NCBI RefSeq assembly: GCF_022605725.1
Contig: NC_065551.1
Coordinates: forward strand, 33,728,001-33,792,000
Length of the DNA: 64,000 nt
Direction of reading: 5' to 3'
DNA from: Anthonomus grandis grandis
Taxonomy: Eukaryota > Arthropoda > Insecta > Coleoptera > Curculionidae
In this document: positions 48,901 to 60,900 of the stretch, piece after piece
Layout of the letters: every line of letters begins with the position of its first letter
Numbering within the stretch: position 1 is the stretch's first letter
Translations under genes and position numbers: made by a program
Notes under the pieces: model-generated
What the model was told of the DNA's origin: nothing
Seen by the model: the letters and a program-made list of their open reading frames with translations, nothing else
The model's database searches: none

Positions 48901-51900
48901 AATACGAAATTACTTTACACGTTAGAGCGTGAAAAACGTCAAAAACATCTTTGACAAATTATAAAATGACTGTCAAATAAAGGTCAAATTACTTTTTAGG
49001 CACTAGTGCGTAATTTTTAGTGGAAGTTTATAAACCCTGGGAAGTGTGTAAAGTGAGTACTTTACGCAGAAAAAATGTTTTAGACACTCTATATTTCCAG
49101 AATCGAGCTATTGCTAATGTTAATCTAATATTTACCCTTCTAAAGGTTATAAAGTATAGAAGATTAAAAAAATCAGGTAAAATATGACATAGGAGTTCCT
49201 GGAAAAATTGTGTAATATACTGTCTATAACTAGGAGTTTATTTTAATTTCAGAAAATATAAATAAAATAAAATATGCAGTAGAAATTGACTAAATTTCTA
49301 TAAAAAGTAACGGTTTAAGGAAATTTTGAGTGTTTGCATCAAAAATATGAACCAAAAAAATTCTTTAGACTCTGTGTATTTAAGGGTAAAAAATAAAGAA
49401 AATTAAGTAAAATATCTAGGATACCTAGATGTGGTAAAAATCTAGTAGTATGTGTACACTAATCAGTCAAGAGAAACAGTAAAAGAGAATTTTTACTGTA
49501 AATATGAACAAAAAAAATCCTTTAGACACTTGTATTTACAGAATCAAACCTCTACTAATGTTAGTCTAATATTTATCCTTCTAAGGGTAAAAAGTATAGA
49601 AGATTAAAAGAATATGCTCTCAATTTGCTCTAAAATTGCTCTCTATAACTAGGAGTTTATTGTGATTCCAGAATATAGTATAAACAAAATTAAATATAAA
49701 CGAGGGTAAAATAAAATATGTCCAGATGAGAGAAAGAATCATTTTTTTAGGAATTTTTGACTGTTTTCATAATAAATATGAACCAAAAAGATCCTTTAGA
49801 CCCTTTGTATTAACAGAATCGAGTTATTAGAGATGTTAGTTTAAAATTTATCCTTCTAAGAGTAAAAAGTATAGAAGATTAAAAGAAAATGAAGTAAAAT
49901 ATGTAGGGGTTCCTGGACAAAATCTACTAGTACGTGATTCACTAATCTCTAGTGTTGTAAAATTATTGAGAATTTATTTTTCGAGAACGTTCCTCGAGCA
50001 CGAACGAGAATTTTCAGCATATACAAACATAAATGAAAAAATGCAAAGGACATATTAGGAAAATATCTGAAATTAAAAATGTTTGTGTTTATTTATGTTC
50101 TATTTATTAAGTTAAACTTTCACAAACAATTATTTAGGAACCCTCCTCCGAACTATCCCCTTCCTCCTCGCGCTCGCTTGATTTTAAATCACTCAGAATT
50201 TCCGTTAAATCAAATTCAGACTCGTCAGACTCAGAAGAATCATCTTCAATGGTATTAATTTCAGCCCCAGATTTGGTAGTGAGTTTTATTTTTTTTGAGT
50301 TTTATTGATTTCGGTTCCATTAAATTGGTAGAGGTGTTTGGCTGGCCGGTATTTGAGCTTATACTTTGACTCTTTAACGCTATGGGAACGTTCACATTTT
50401 TTGGGAACGTTCGGATTCATGCTCATTCGTGCTCTTGAGAATAAACTTCACGAAAAAAGTCGCGAACGTTCTTCGAGAATAAACGGGAACGTTCCATTGT
50501 TCACAACACTACTAATCTCCCTTAAAAATTCCTGGAAAATTACCAGGAAATTCTTCTATATTCCTAAGAGTTTATTGTAATTTCAAAAAATATTAATCAA
50601 ATAAAATTTATACGAAGGTAAAAGATAATATGCAGTAGAAACTGACTAAACTTCTATCGAACATTACGATTATGTGCAAAGGTTCACTGGTCTAAATGCG
50701 AGAAAAAATGAAAGTTTTAGAGAATTTTTGACGTTCATCATAATAAATATGAACTAAGCAAATTCGAGATGTTCTCAGGGTAAAAAATATAGAAATCAAG
50801 TAAGATGTCTAAAGGTGCCTGGAAAAAATCAGTAGTACGTGATACACCAATCATTCACGAGAAAATGTCCAAGCAAATTTTTACTGTTATATTTACCTTT
50901 CAAAGGGTAAAGAAAATTAAAAAATGAAGTAAAATATGTAGGGGTTCCTGAGAAAAACTAGTGGTACCTAATACCATAATTATTTCTTAAGAGTTAATGG
51001 AAATTAACTTGAAAATTGTGCTCTTGTTAGTTAATAACTAGAAGTTTGTCTAGGAATAACATTTAGGAATTAAAATTATTTACAGTCTCACTTACTCTCA
51101 GTGAAAACTTGATATTCCATCTTTCTCCTGGCCAATAATTCTTGTTCGGCTTTGGCGAGTGCCTCCATTAAAACCTCCTCGCTCACGTCGGCCATATGGT
51201 CCATTTCCGCCCATTCGGTTAAATTAGGCATGGGATGTTGATTACAATTAATCCTGGCGTTGAGGAACGTATCTTCTTGGACAAACGCTTTCGGTTGAAT
51301 CTTATCCAAATCGTCTGTGTTTGCACATAAAAGACCTAGAATGAAACATAAATGCACGTTTGAAAATTGAAGGTATTTTTACGGAGGGTAAGAAGGGTAA
51401 AAAGTTAAATTGTTCTACTTGGTTACTCGCGATGGTGCTCTTGAGTTGCATATTGGAGGGCATACATGGAAGCTCTATGGAATAGTTTTTCTTCCAGGCA
51501 GTTGATATTTTCCTATCTATAAATTACTGCAATTTACCAAGGAGAATGAAGAAAAGAGTCAAGGAACTAGCCAGACGATAGTTAAACTGCGCGAATACTA
51601 TAACTGCTTTGAATGGTTGAAAAACTGCAATAATTGTCTATAGAACAAATGTTATACCAGAATAAGGTTCATCTACTAAATGCCAATTCCGAGCGGTTTT
51701 TTTTAATGCGATCCGTGACTCGTGAGTGTTTACCGGATTAGCAAAATTTGTGCATCTTTACTTCCATACGTTTAACACCAACTTCGAGTCATTTTTAAAT
51801 TTAATTTTATACTGCATAAGGTATTATGTAACCCTTTTCTAATTTTCTTATATTTCATTTTAACTGATTAATTATATTTTTTAAGGTAAAAACCTGGGTG

Positions 51901-54900
51901 TAAGTGTAGTCTTTTAGACATTTTATTATGAAGAGGGACTTATAACATGATATGAATATTGTTTCCCGATTATAACAAGCACATATCTTAGCCGTTTCCT
52001 CCAGGCAGTTGCAAAAAAAAAGAAAAATCCTTTTTATATACAAGAACGGAATAATAATTTCAACCGTCTAGAAGAAATAAATAATTAGGTCTGGACACAA
52101 ATAAGGATCAATAACTGCCTGGAATACTGAATTATTATATTGTCTTTGAAAGAGCTCCTTAATATCATGCCAAGTTTTTGAGTTCCATAACTAAAAAAGT
52201 ATGAAAAATTCACAGTTTTTAAGTGATTTTTTGTGATTTTTTCAAAAAAAATTAAACATTTCCTCTAAAAATAATTTTTTTCACAAAATTTGTTGTTTTT
52301 TAAAAAAACACTGAAATAGGTGTCCAGTCAAATTATTCAAGGAATTCGTGTACAAATTTTCGAAAATGTATCTTGCCACATTTTTGAATTATGGGTATTT
52401 TGTGAATTTTCCAAAAATTTTTGATTTCCCCAAAAATATTTTTTTTTGCAAAATTTTGAAAATGTTTTGAAAAACGCTAAAATAGGTGTCCAGTCAAATT
52501 ATTCAAGAAATTCGTGTACAAATTTTCGAAAATGTATCTTGCCACATTTTTGAATTATAGGCATTTTGTGAATTTTCCAAAAAAAAAATTGATTTTCCCA
52601 AAAATATTTTTTTTCGCAAAATTTTGAAAATTTTTTGAAAAACGCTGAAATAGATGTCCAGTCAAATTATTCAAGGAATTCGTGTACAAATTTTCGAAAA
52701 TGTATCTTGCCACATTTTTTAATTATAGACATTTTGTGAATTTTCCAAAAAAAAAAATTGATTTTCCCAAAAATATTTTTTTTTTGCAAAATTTTGAAAA
52801 TGTTTTAAAAAACGCTGAAATAGGTGTCCAGTCAAATTATTCAAGGAATTCGTGTACAAATTTTCGAAAATGTATCTTGCCGCATTTTTGAATTATGGGC
52901 ATTTTGTGAATTTTCCAAAAAAAAAATTGATTTCCCCAAAAATATTTTTTTTTGCAAAATTTTGAAAATGTTTTGAAAAACGCTGAAATAGGTGTCCAGT
53001 CAAATTATTCAAGGAATTCGTGTACAAATTTTCGAAAATGTATCTTGCCGCATTTTTGAATTATGGGCATTTTGTGAATTTTCCAAAAAAAAAATTGATT
53101 TCCCCAAAAATATTTTTTTTTGCAAAATTTTGAAAATGTTTTGAAAAACGCTGAAATAGGTGTCCAGTCAAATTATTCAAGGAATTCGTGTACAAATTTT
53201 CGAAAATGTACCTTGCCACATTTTTGAATTATGAGCATTTTGTAAATTTTCCAAAAAAAAAATTGATTTTCCCAAAAATATTTTTTTTTGCAAAATTTTG
53301 AAAAAGTTTTAAAAAACGCTGAAATAGGTGTCCAGTCAAATTATTCAAGGAATTCGTGTACAAATTTTCGAAAATGTATCTTGCCAAGTTTTTGAATTAT
53401 AAGCATTTTGTGAATTTTCCAAAAAAAAAATTGATTTTCCCAAAAATATTTTTTTTCGCAAAATTTTGAAAATGTTTTAAAAAACGCTGAAATAGCTGTC
53501 CAGTCAAATTATTCAAGGAATTCGTGTACAAATTTTCGAAAATGTATCTTGCCAAGTTTTTGAATTATAAGCATTTTGTGAATTTTCCAAAAAAAAAATT
53601 GATTTTCCCAAAAATATTTTTTTTTCGCAGAATTTTGAAAATGTTTTAAAAAACGCTGAAATAGGTGTCTAGTCAAATTATTCAAGGAATTCGTGCACAA
53701 ATTTTCGAAAATGTATCTTGCCACGTTTTTGAATTATGGGCAATTTGTGAATTTTCCAAAAAAAAAAAATTGATTTTCCCAAAAATATTTTTTTCGCAAA
53801 ATTTTGCTTTTTTTTTTAAACACGCTGAAATACGTGTCTAGTTAAATTATTCCAGGAATATGTTTATGTCTATGTATAGATTTTCAAATATGCATCTTGT
53901 CAAGCTTTTAAGCTAAGTGAGCTATTGTGTGAATTTTTCTAAAAAAAATCCCCTAAAATATCTGTTTTCGCACAAATTTCTTCTGTAAACGCAAAAATAG
54001 GAGTCTAGTCAAGTTATTCAAGGAATTTGTGATAATAAAATTTTTTTAAATTATATTTTGCCAAGTTTTTGAGTTATGGGCATTTTGTGCAAGTTTCACT
54101 GAATTTTTTTTGAAAAACCCTTTTTTCTCATTTACTTTCAACTGCATGGAAGAATTAAATAATTGGACCAATTGCCTGGAAACATATGAAAGTCATCAAC
54201 TGCCTGAAAAACTGCATTAAGGGTCTATGAAAGAAGATTATGGTTTTACAAATATTATTATTAACGAAAACGATCTACGATACATGTAAGTATATGTAGA
54301 GTTTTTTTTTTTATTTTGATAGATTGTTTCTCATTGTGTTAAAGGCTAGTTTTTTTTAAATTTTAGTGGTGATATTCCATTTTTCAAATAAAAAAAATAT
54401 TTTACGCAAAATACTTAAATAAGACTGAAGAAAAGTTACTTTTAATTGAGCATTAATTATTACTTGTACTGTGTGCGAAAATTTAACCGTAAATAGGCCA
54501 GTATGTATTATTTTATTTATATTTTTGTGTATCTTTTACAGTCCTGATGATGGTCTCATAGAAATCGATCTTCTGTTTTTTTAACCGATAGTTGTCGTTT
54601 TTTTAACCTACATCCAACAAAAAAAATTAGGCAAGCTTAATTATCTATAAAAGAGATGCCTTAACAATTTGCTCTAAACAGTTGAAACAAGAATAATCTC
54701 TTTTACTTTTAACTGCCTGGAAAAAAAAAATAATTGGAGTTTAAAAACTTCATTATTTGCTATAGAAGATGATGCCCTACAAATTTCTTCCAGGCAGTCA
54801 AAATAAGAAAATTAGACCATTAACCCCAGAGAGATATTAAACTAAATAACTGCCTTTTGCATATAATTTTAACTATATTACATTTATCTACGAATTCTAA

Positions 54901-57900
54901 CTATAATTGACCGAAAGCTTACCTGCTAATGACACCTTCTTAATCTCCTTAATTTGCTCCATGGTCAACGAACTCGGGGGCAAATCGTTTTCGTACCAGA
55001 ACCGATCGGATTCCTTTAAAAGTACGAATTGTTCCTTCAACAAACAGGACAGAGTGGAACCCACGACGGACCCGGGCAACGGTTCTTCCAGGAGAGCACC
55101 GACAAGCAAATCCACGTCTTCTGGATTCTGATATAAACGTTTCAAAGTGTTCACGTAATCAGGTTTCATTAAAAGTGTCATATCTTCAAAGGTCGGATTG
55201 GTCGGATAAGTGATGTTGCTACAGTATTGCATCCAGGACGTATATCCGGGAATACCATGGTCCCTACCCATATGTATAAACAAACCCGCGGTGTCCCAGT
55301 CTTTCCTTAACGGTACCATCATGTGGAGGCTTGGAGATTGGGCTGGTAACGAGATAAGGATGTCCACCATTTCGGCGAAGGAGTTGGCCGTTTCATTAAG
55401 CTATAAAATAGGTAAGTTAGTAAGCTAATTAATGGACTATTTATAAGGCTTACCAGCTTATTAGGGAGCATCGAGAGCAATGCTGGTAAAACTCCCATGG
55501 CCACTTCATTGTATACTCCCGCTTTTCTCAGGCTGGAATATTTTGCGTACCTGCCGTGGCTTTGAAGTGAGAGTTCCGAGTTCGTAATGGATTCCTGAGG
55601 ATAAATAAATAAATTAAATGGTCATATATTTTCAACAGGTACGGAAAATACAAAAATAAATGTCTTGATAAAGTTCATAAAAAAAAACCAAAGAGGAAAA
55701 AGAAACAATAAATATTTTAACAAAATTACTTAATAAACCATAACAAAAGTCATATTACCCGATATCTTAATAGCCATTTTATTTTTTAATGTCAAATAGA
55801 CGCAAATATCACATATGCTCTTTTATATACAGAATTTTAAAGTCGGGAAACCCACCGTATCTAAGAAAACTTTTCAATGTGCATGAACACAACCATAACA
55901 CCAGACGTTTTAATATTTTTAGGGTTCCTCAACGCACAACAGCAGCTTGTCAAAAATCGTTTAGTTACGTTGCAGTTCATTTTTAGAACAATTTGCCTCA
56001 TTTTGTTAAAGATTATTCTTTTTATGGGTCATTCTCAAAAAATTCAAAACATTTTGGTCTCTTCAAGATTTTTATGATAATATTTTTATAAATCACATTT
56101 ATTAAAAGTAATTTAATACTCTTATATTTAGACTTCTTTTCATCACATAATAAAATCCACATAAAAAAAGATTATACACTAAAAATCTTTTAAAAGCATC
56201 CAAAAACTCCCCTCCGTTAGTTGTCTCACTATATGCTTTATAATAAACTTGTCATTTATTCATGCTCTAAATATTTTAGTATTCTTTACCCAATTTGTGA
56301 AACATATCATAAAACACTAAGATTTAATTTACACTTTAAGTTTCAAACATCACTAAAAAATGAAGTCGTTTAGATAACAACGTATTTGGTCTCTTCTTTA
56401 TATTATTCTCTCCTCCGTTAGAACATTTTAAAAACCTGTTAACCGGTCGATGGAGTATGCTGCAAATTGTCAATCCGCTTTAGTACAACGCCATTGTCAT
56501 GTGTTTGTAAGTAAGCAAAGTCGTTCAGTTCGAGTAATTAGTGCAAATTTGAGGATTTTTATCGCAAAAAAGTAAGTGCAAGTGTTTTTGTCATGCATGG
56601 AACGCCCCTCCGTTACCCTATGTAGTAAATTATTAAATATAATTGTAGAGTATTTAATAATTAATGAGAATTCCAATCATAAAAAACCGTTGTAATGTTA
56701 TTCTAGAATATACAAAACCTCATCCATTTTTGTAGAAATGCCGGGACATTTTAAATTTCTCTCCTCCGTTACTTTTATTAGTAACTGTAACGGAGTGGAG
56801 ATAATTGCTGATAAATTGATTATTATGTTGGCATTTTACTATTTTAACATTTATACCTTTGCTGTTGCAGAATGGTAAAAACAAAAAATAAAACCGATTC
56901 GGACATTAAAAAAAAGAGAGAGAAGAGCAAAGAATTAATGCGTCGACTTCGCGAACAGATAAAAAGTGATCCAAATAAGTATGAGGAATCAAAAAGGAAA
57001 GAAAGAGAAAGATAGCATGCTCGAAAAGCAACAGGAAAAATTAAAAGCATTAACGATCTGAACCCAAGGGATCAACGACGAGTTAGGAAAATATGGCGTA
57101 GTAAATTCAAGGCGCGATATGAACGAAATAAAGAAAACCAACGTTTAGAGACCTATTATAAGATGCCATTGCCATTATAAGCCTAGCCCATTATAAGATG
57201 AAAATATTACGCCGAGGGACAATAATTTAGAAGATGTTGATGCAGGTCCTTCTCGATCAGGCAGCAGACAAAGTTTGACTGAACAAAAAATAAGACGCAA
57301 GAATAGACAAGGACTAAATATGAAAATTGAACTACCAACTAAAAAACTAGAAGAGTCTGAAAAGCGTGCTAAAAAAAGGAAATATAGAAAGCGTTATTAT
57401 AGATTAAAGTCTAAAAATAAAAGTGAAAACGGAAGTTCTGAAAAAAAACGAGTCATGAAGTTGGTCTTATTTGGAGAAATACTTACTTCCCAGCTTAAAG
57501 AAAACTTAAGGCAACAAGGTAAAACCAAAGACAAAAGGAAATTTTTACTTAATATTTCTGGTGATATAATACGTCAATATGGATACACCAGATACCTTTG
57601 TAAAATTGCTTCTACCAATATATTGTATAGCAAACAGAAAATAAAAAATAAATCCATTATTGACAAAGTTCTACGTGTTAAAAGACTTGTGAGTGACTTT
57701 TTGACGCAAGATGATAATAGCCGACTTTGTCCCGGAAAACGAGACACAATTACCTTAAAAAAAAATAAAAAAACGTGCATACGTACAAACATATGCAGTG
57801 AGATAAATGTCAATTGGTTTTTTTCCAGCATCTTTTCATTCAGGTTGAATCATATTCATGTAGCTGTACTGGGTCAAGCATACACTTACATTTTCGTTTC

Positions 57901-60900
57901 GCATTTAACAAGATATACCTGTATCACATTGTTTATATTTATATATATATTGGATGTGTATCCTCTGCTGCGCTTCCCTGATTTAGTCGCTGCCTACCCC
58001 TGCCCTGTGTACATAAATAAAAATAAATTGTATTTTTTTTTAACTTTTTTCAAACTCTCATTATCAAAATGTATCAGGTTTTTTTTTTGTTGAGGATGTA
58101 TCACTTTTCAGGGCCTCTTGCAGGGGTACTTTTGAGAAACGGTTTTTATAATCGAGATGCATTTCTATTTGCTAACTTCACTTACATCATAAGTATAATT
58201 GTTTTGTAATTTTTGATATTGGCAAATAAACGTTTTGAGTTTGAATATTAAATTAATCATTATAAAAATATTTGACACACTCGCTTAGTTTATTAAAATC
58301 CATTTGATTATAGATGTTATGCACTCTATCACCCACTTTGACCTCTATTACACGATTCCATCAGGACCACACACATTTTTATATTCATAGACCTCAATCG
58401 CCTTAGACATAAGGGTAAGACGATATTTCGTAAGATCCTCCTTGATACTAATTACGGTCAATTTAAGGTACTTTCGATTTTTTATCTTGAATTGTTTGTT
58501 TTCATGAAATTCTGTAGCATTTTTGAACATCCTTTATTCTTAGCTTTTCCTTGAAGAATTTTTAGCTTTAAATCTTCTTTTGTATTCTTTTGAGATACCA
58601 AATACTCTCAGGTTGAGACTTCAGGATTCCTGTTCCGAATTGTCAAGGGAGGTATGTAACTGAAAATTAGCCTGTTTTAAGCGCTTTACCTGGTCCTCTA
58701 GGTTAGTTACGCGTTCCTTGAGTTTACCAGTAAACTTTTTGTATACGTTATTTGATACCTTGACGTCAATTGAGTTTAAAAACCTCTCCGTGAAAATGTT
58801 TTTAATTTTCTCGATAAAAACTTGGCGAACGCACAACACTAAATGTGAGTACAGTTTTGGAAGTTTTCACTTTTTAACATATAATAATGACATTCATCGA
58901 CAAAACTTTGTTAGGGCTATAGATTCTCCTATTTCCCCAATTTTAAGTAATTTATTTATAGAAATTTTAAAATCTGAAATTATTAATACATTTGATAATA
59001 AAATATGGTGGCGGTATATTGATGATATTGTTTCAATATATCACTATAATGAAATAGACTTTAACAATTATTTTGAATTACATATTTTTAAAATAGGTGA
59101 CTAATGGTCAGCTTCCTTTTATATGGAATATTACCAGCATTCACGTAGTAGTTTTATTTTTTTAAATTTTTTAAAACTTTGCCTTATATTTTATGTCTGA
59201 TGATGTTTAATTCTTTAAATGAAACATGCTTATAATTTATTTAATTATACAGTTTTTGAGACTTTGCCTTTTTTTATTTCGTTGTAAATTGTATCAATGC
59301 CTCTTTGAGTATAGTGGATGAATTCTTTCAACTTACCTGTCCAAGCAAAGTGGGCAAAAACTCATTATAAGTAATATGCTGGATTTCCGCCGTGACGATC
59401 CGTTTACTCTCGTAAAACAGCACGTCGTCGGTCCAGTGACGGTTAAGTGCGGCCAAACCTACAGCCAACCGATTGTGCTCCTTCAAAATGGCAGAGTACA
59501 GGGCGTTCGATTGGCAGGTGGTACAACTCGATACGTTTACCAAACCAGAATCGTATATTCTTAGTTTCTGCAGGGTTTCGTAGGTGTTTCCATAAATGGC
59601 CGATGCATCCAGGAAGGAAGATGCCAGGTTAATTTGATTTCTGTATCCTAGAAACGAACAGCCTCATCAATTTAATCCATTGATTAATCTCGCTCGTGAA
59701 TCGGTTAAAGAACAATCGCAGATCTCTCCTCCGAGATTTAAAACCTTGTAAAGCAGATAATGCAACAAGGCAAAAGGTACGAAACATTCAATTTCTAATA
59801 GTCTAGCGACGATTAACATTGAACTTTTATGTAATGGCGCGATTTAATTACGACATCATGAAAGAAAATTGCTCGTTTAATGGGCCGGTGAGCAAAACTT
59901 CGAAACGCGGATTATGGAATTCCGATTATGGTTTGTTTTGTAAAGAATGGGAAGTGGGAAATTATGGTGTGGGCGCGGATTTTCACACTTTGCCGGCACA
60001 GATTGTGTGAAAAAGTGGGTTAAGATTAAAACAGGGTAATTATTTGTTGCGATAAAATTATGGTTAAAGCACCTTGATTAAACCTTAACCTAGAGTGAAT
60101 AATTTCTGTGCCATTTAAATAGGAATAAGTTAATTTAACCCTATAGTAACCCTCGGTTGCTAGCTCGAGGATAATAATGAATACATGCTGTATATTATAA
60201 GTCATAAAAAAAATTGAGTCGTTCCTGGAATGTCATAATTATAACACATGTTTCTGGAACTCATTAAAATTACTTAAAAGAGATCAAACATTTAATTGTG
60301 CGCCAAAAGAACAAAAAGGAGGGAAACATTATAAATCAACAGTGAAAGAAAGAAAATAGTATACCTAAGAATATTATATAAAAACTAAGAATATGTTTTA
60401 CTTAATTATCCTGTTTACTTAATTATCCTTAAATTTCAATGTACGAATTCAAAAAACATCATAACATTAATATGTTGTACTATAGTTGTATAAAATTAGA
60501 CCTAAAGGCCTCATAAAAATTAAAATATCAGGATACGACGACCAAACAATAATTAGAACATAAATAGGTAAGGCTTAGTAAGTGTCCCGCGTTAGTTTTC
60601 ATCCTCCATTCGTTTTCGTATTCATATTGTTATCCTTATTCCACCCATTGCCCTTGGAAATGTAAAATCTGTAAAACGTCATCGCACGGCGAATTTTCTC
60701 GGCTCAATAAAGAAGATTCGATATGAAAGAGACACATATTCGGGAAATTCAAAGTTTTCCCGATCATTTCGAGCCATTTTAAGACTCTAATTTGGGAAAT
60801 TAAAACGTCGGTTCCGACTCAACGTAGTAAGCCCCGTTTGCTCGTTTTTTGGTTTTTTTTCGTAGAAAATGGTGTTTTGCTGGAAAACGATAATATTTAA

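Larger units (their letters stand above)
46913..51095 (-). other. Gene R intron made of a diverged repeat of a few hundred bases, interrupted by a hAT element
   Basis: Landmark 'taggagttta' with 'atttcagaaaatataaata' recurs near 47400, 49220, 49630, 50565 and 51030. 'ctttagacac' with 'tttacagaatc' recurs near 49085, 49370, 49530 and 49800. Copies are irregular, so this is an old array. No host coding seen; the 70-75-residue ORFs near 47.7 and 48.2 kb have no features. Confidence 0.6.
55595..59336 (-). other. Gene R intron with a cluster of retroelement and transposon pieces
   Basis: Four fragments are listed separately: LINE RT tail, Lys-rich transposon-type gene, coiled-coil/FP-type ORF1 and Penelope RT. 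The matching gene L intron (4893-6607) instead holds the 211-bp array. Confidence 0.7.

Noticed and set aside
52682..53724. ORFs of 69-71 residues in the 168-bp satellite
   Set aside because: Both strands give them once per unit; repeat artefact.
57831..58093. Extension of the Lys-rich ORF to a hydrophobic C-terminus
   Set aside because: After about 57790 the composition changes to AT-rich non-coding type and the family block has ended; the extra length is run-through.
59819..60010. 63-residue plus-strand ORF
   Set aside because: No motif, intronic, no matching copy elsewhere in the window.
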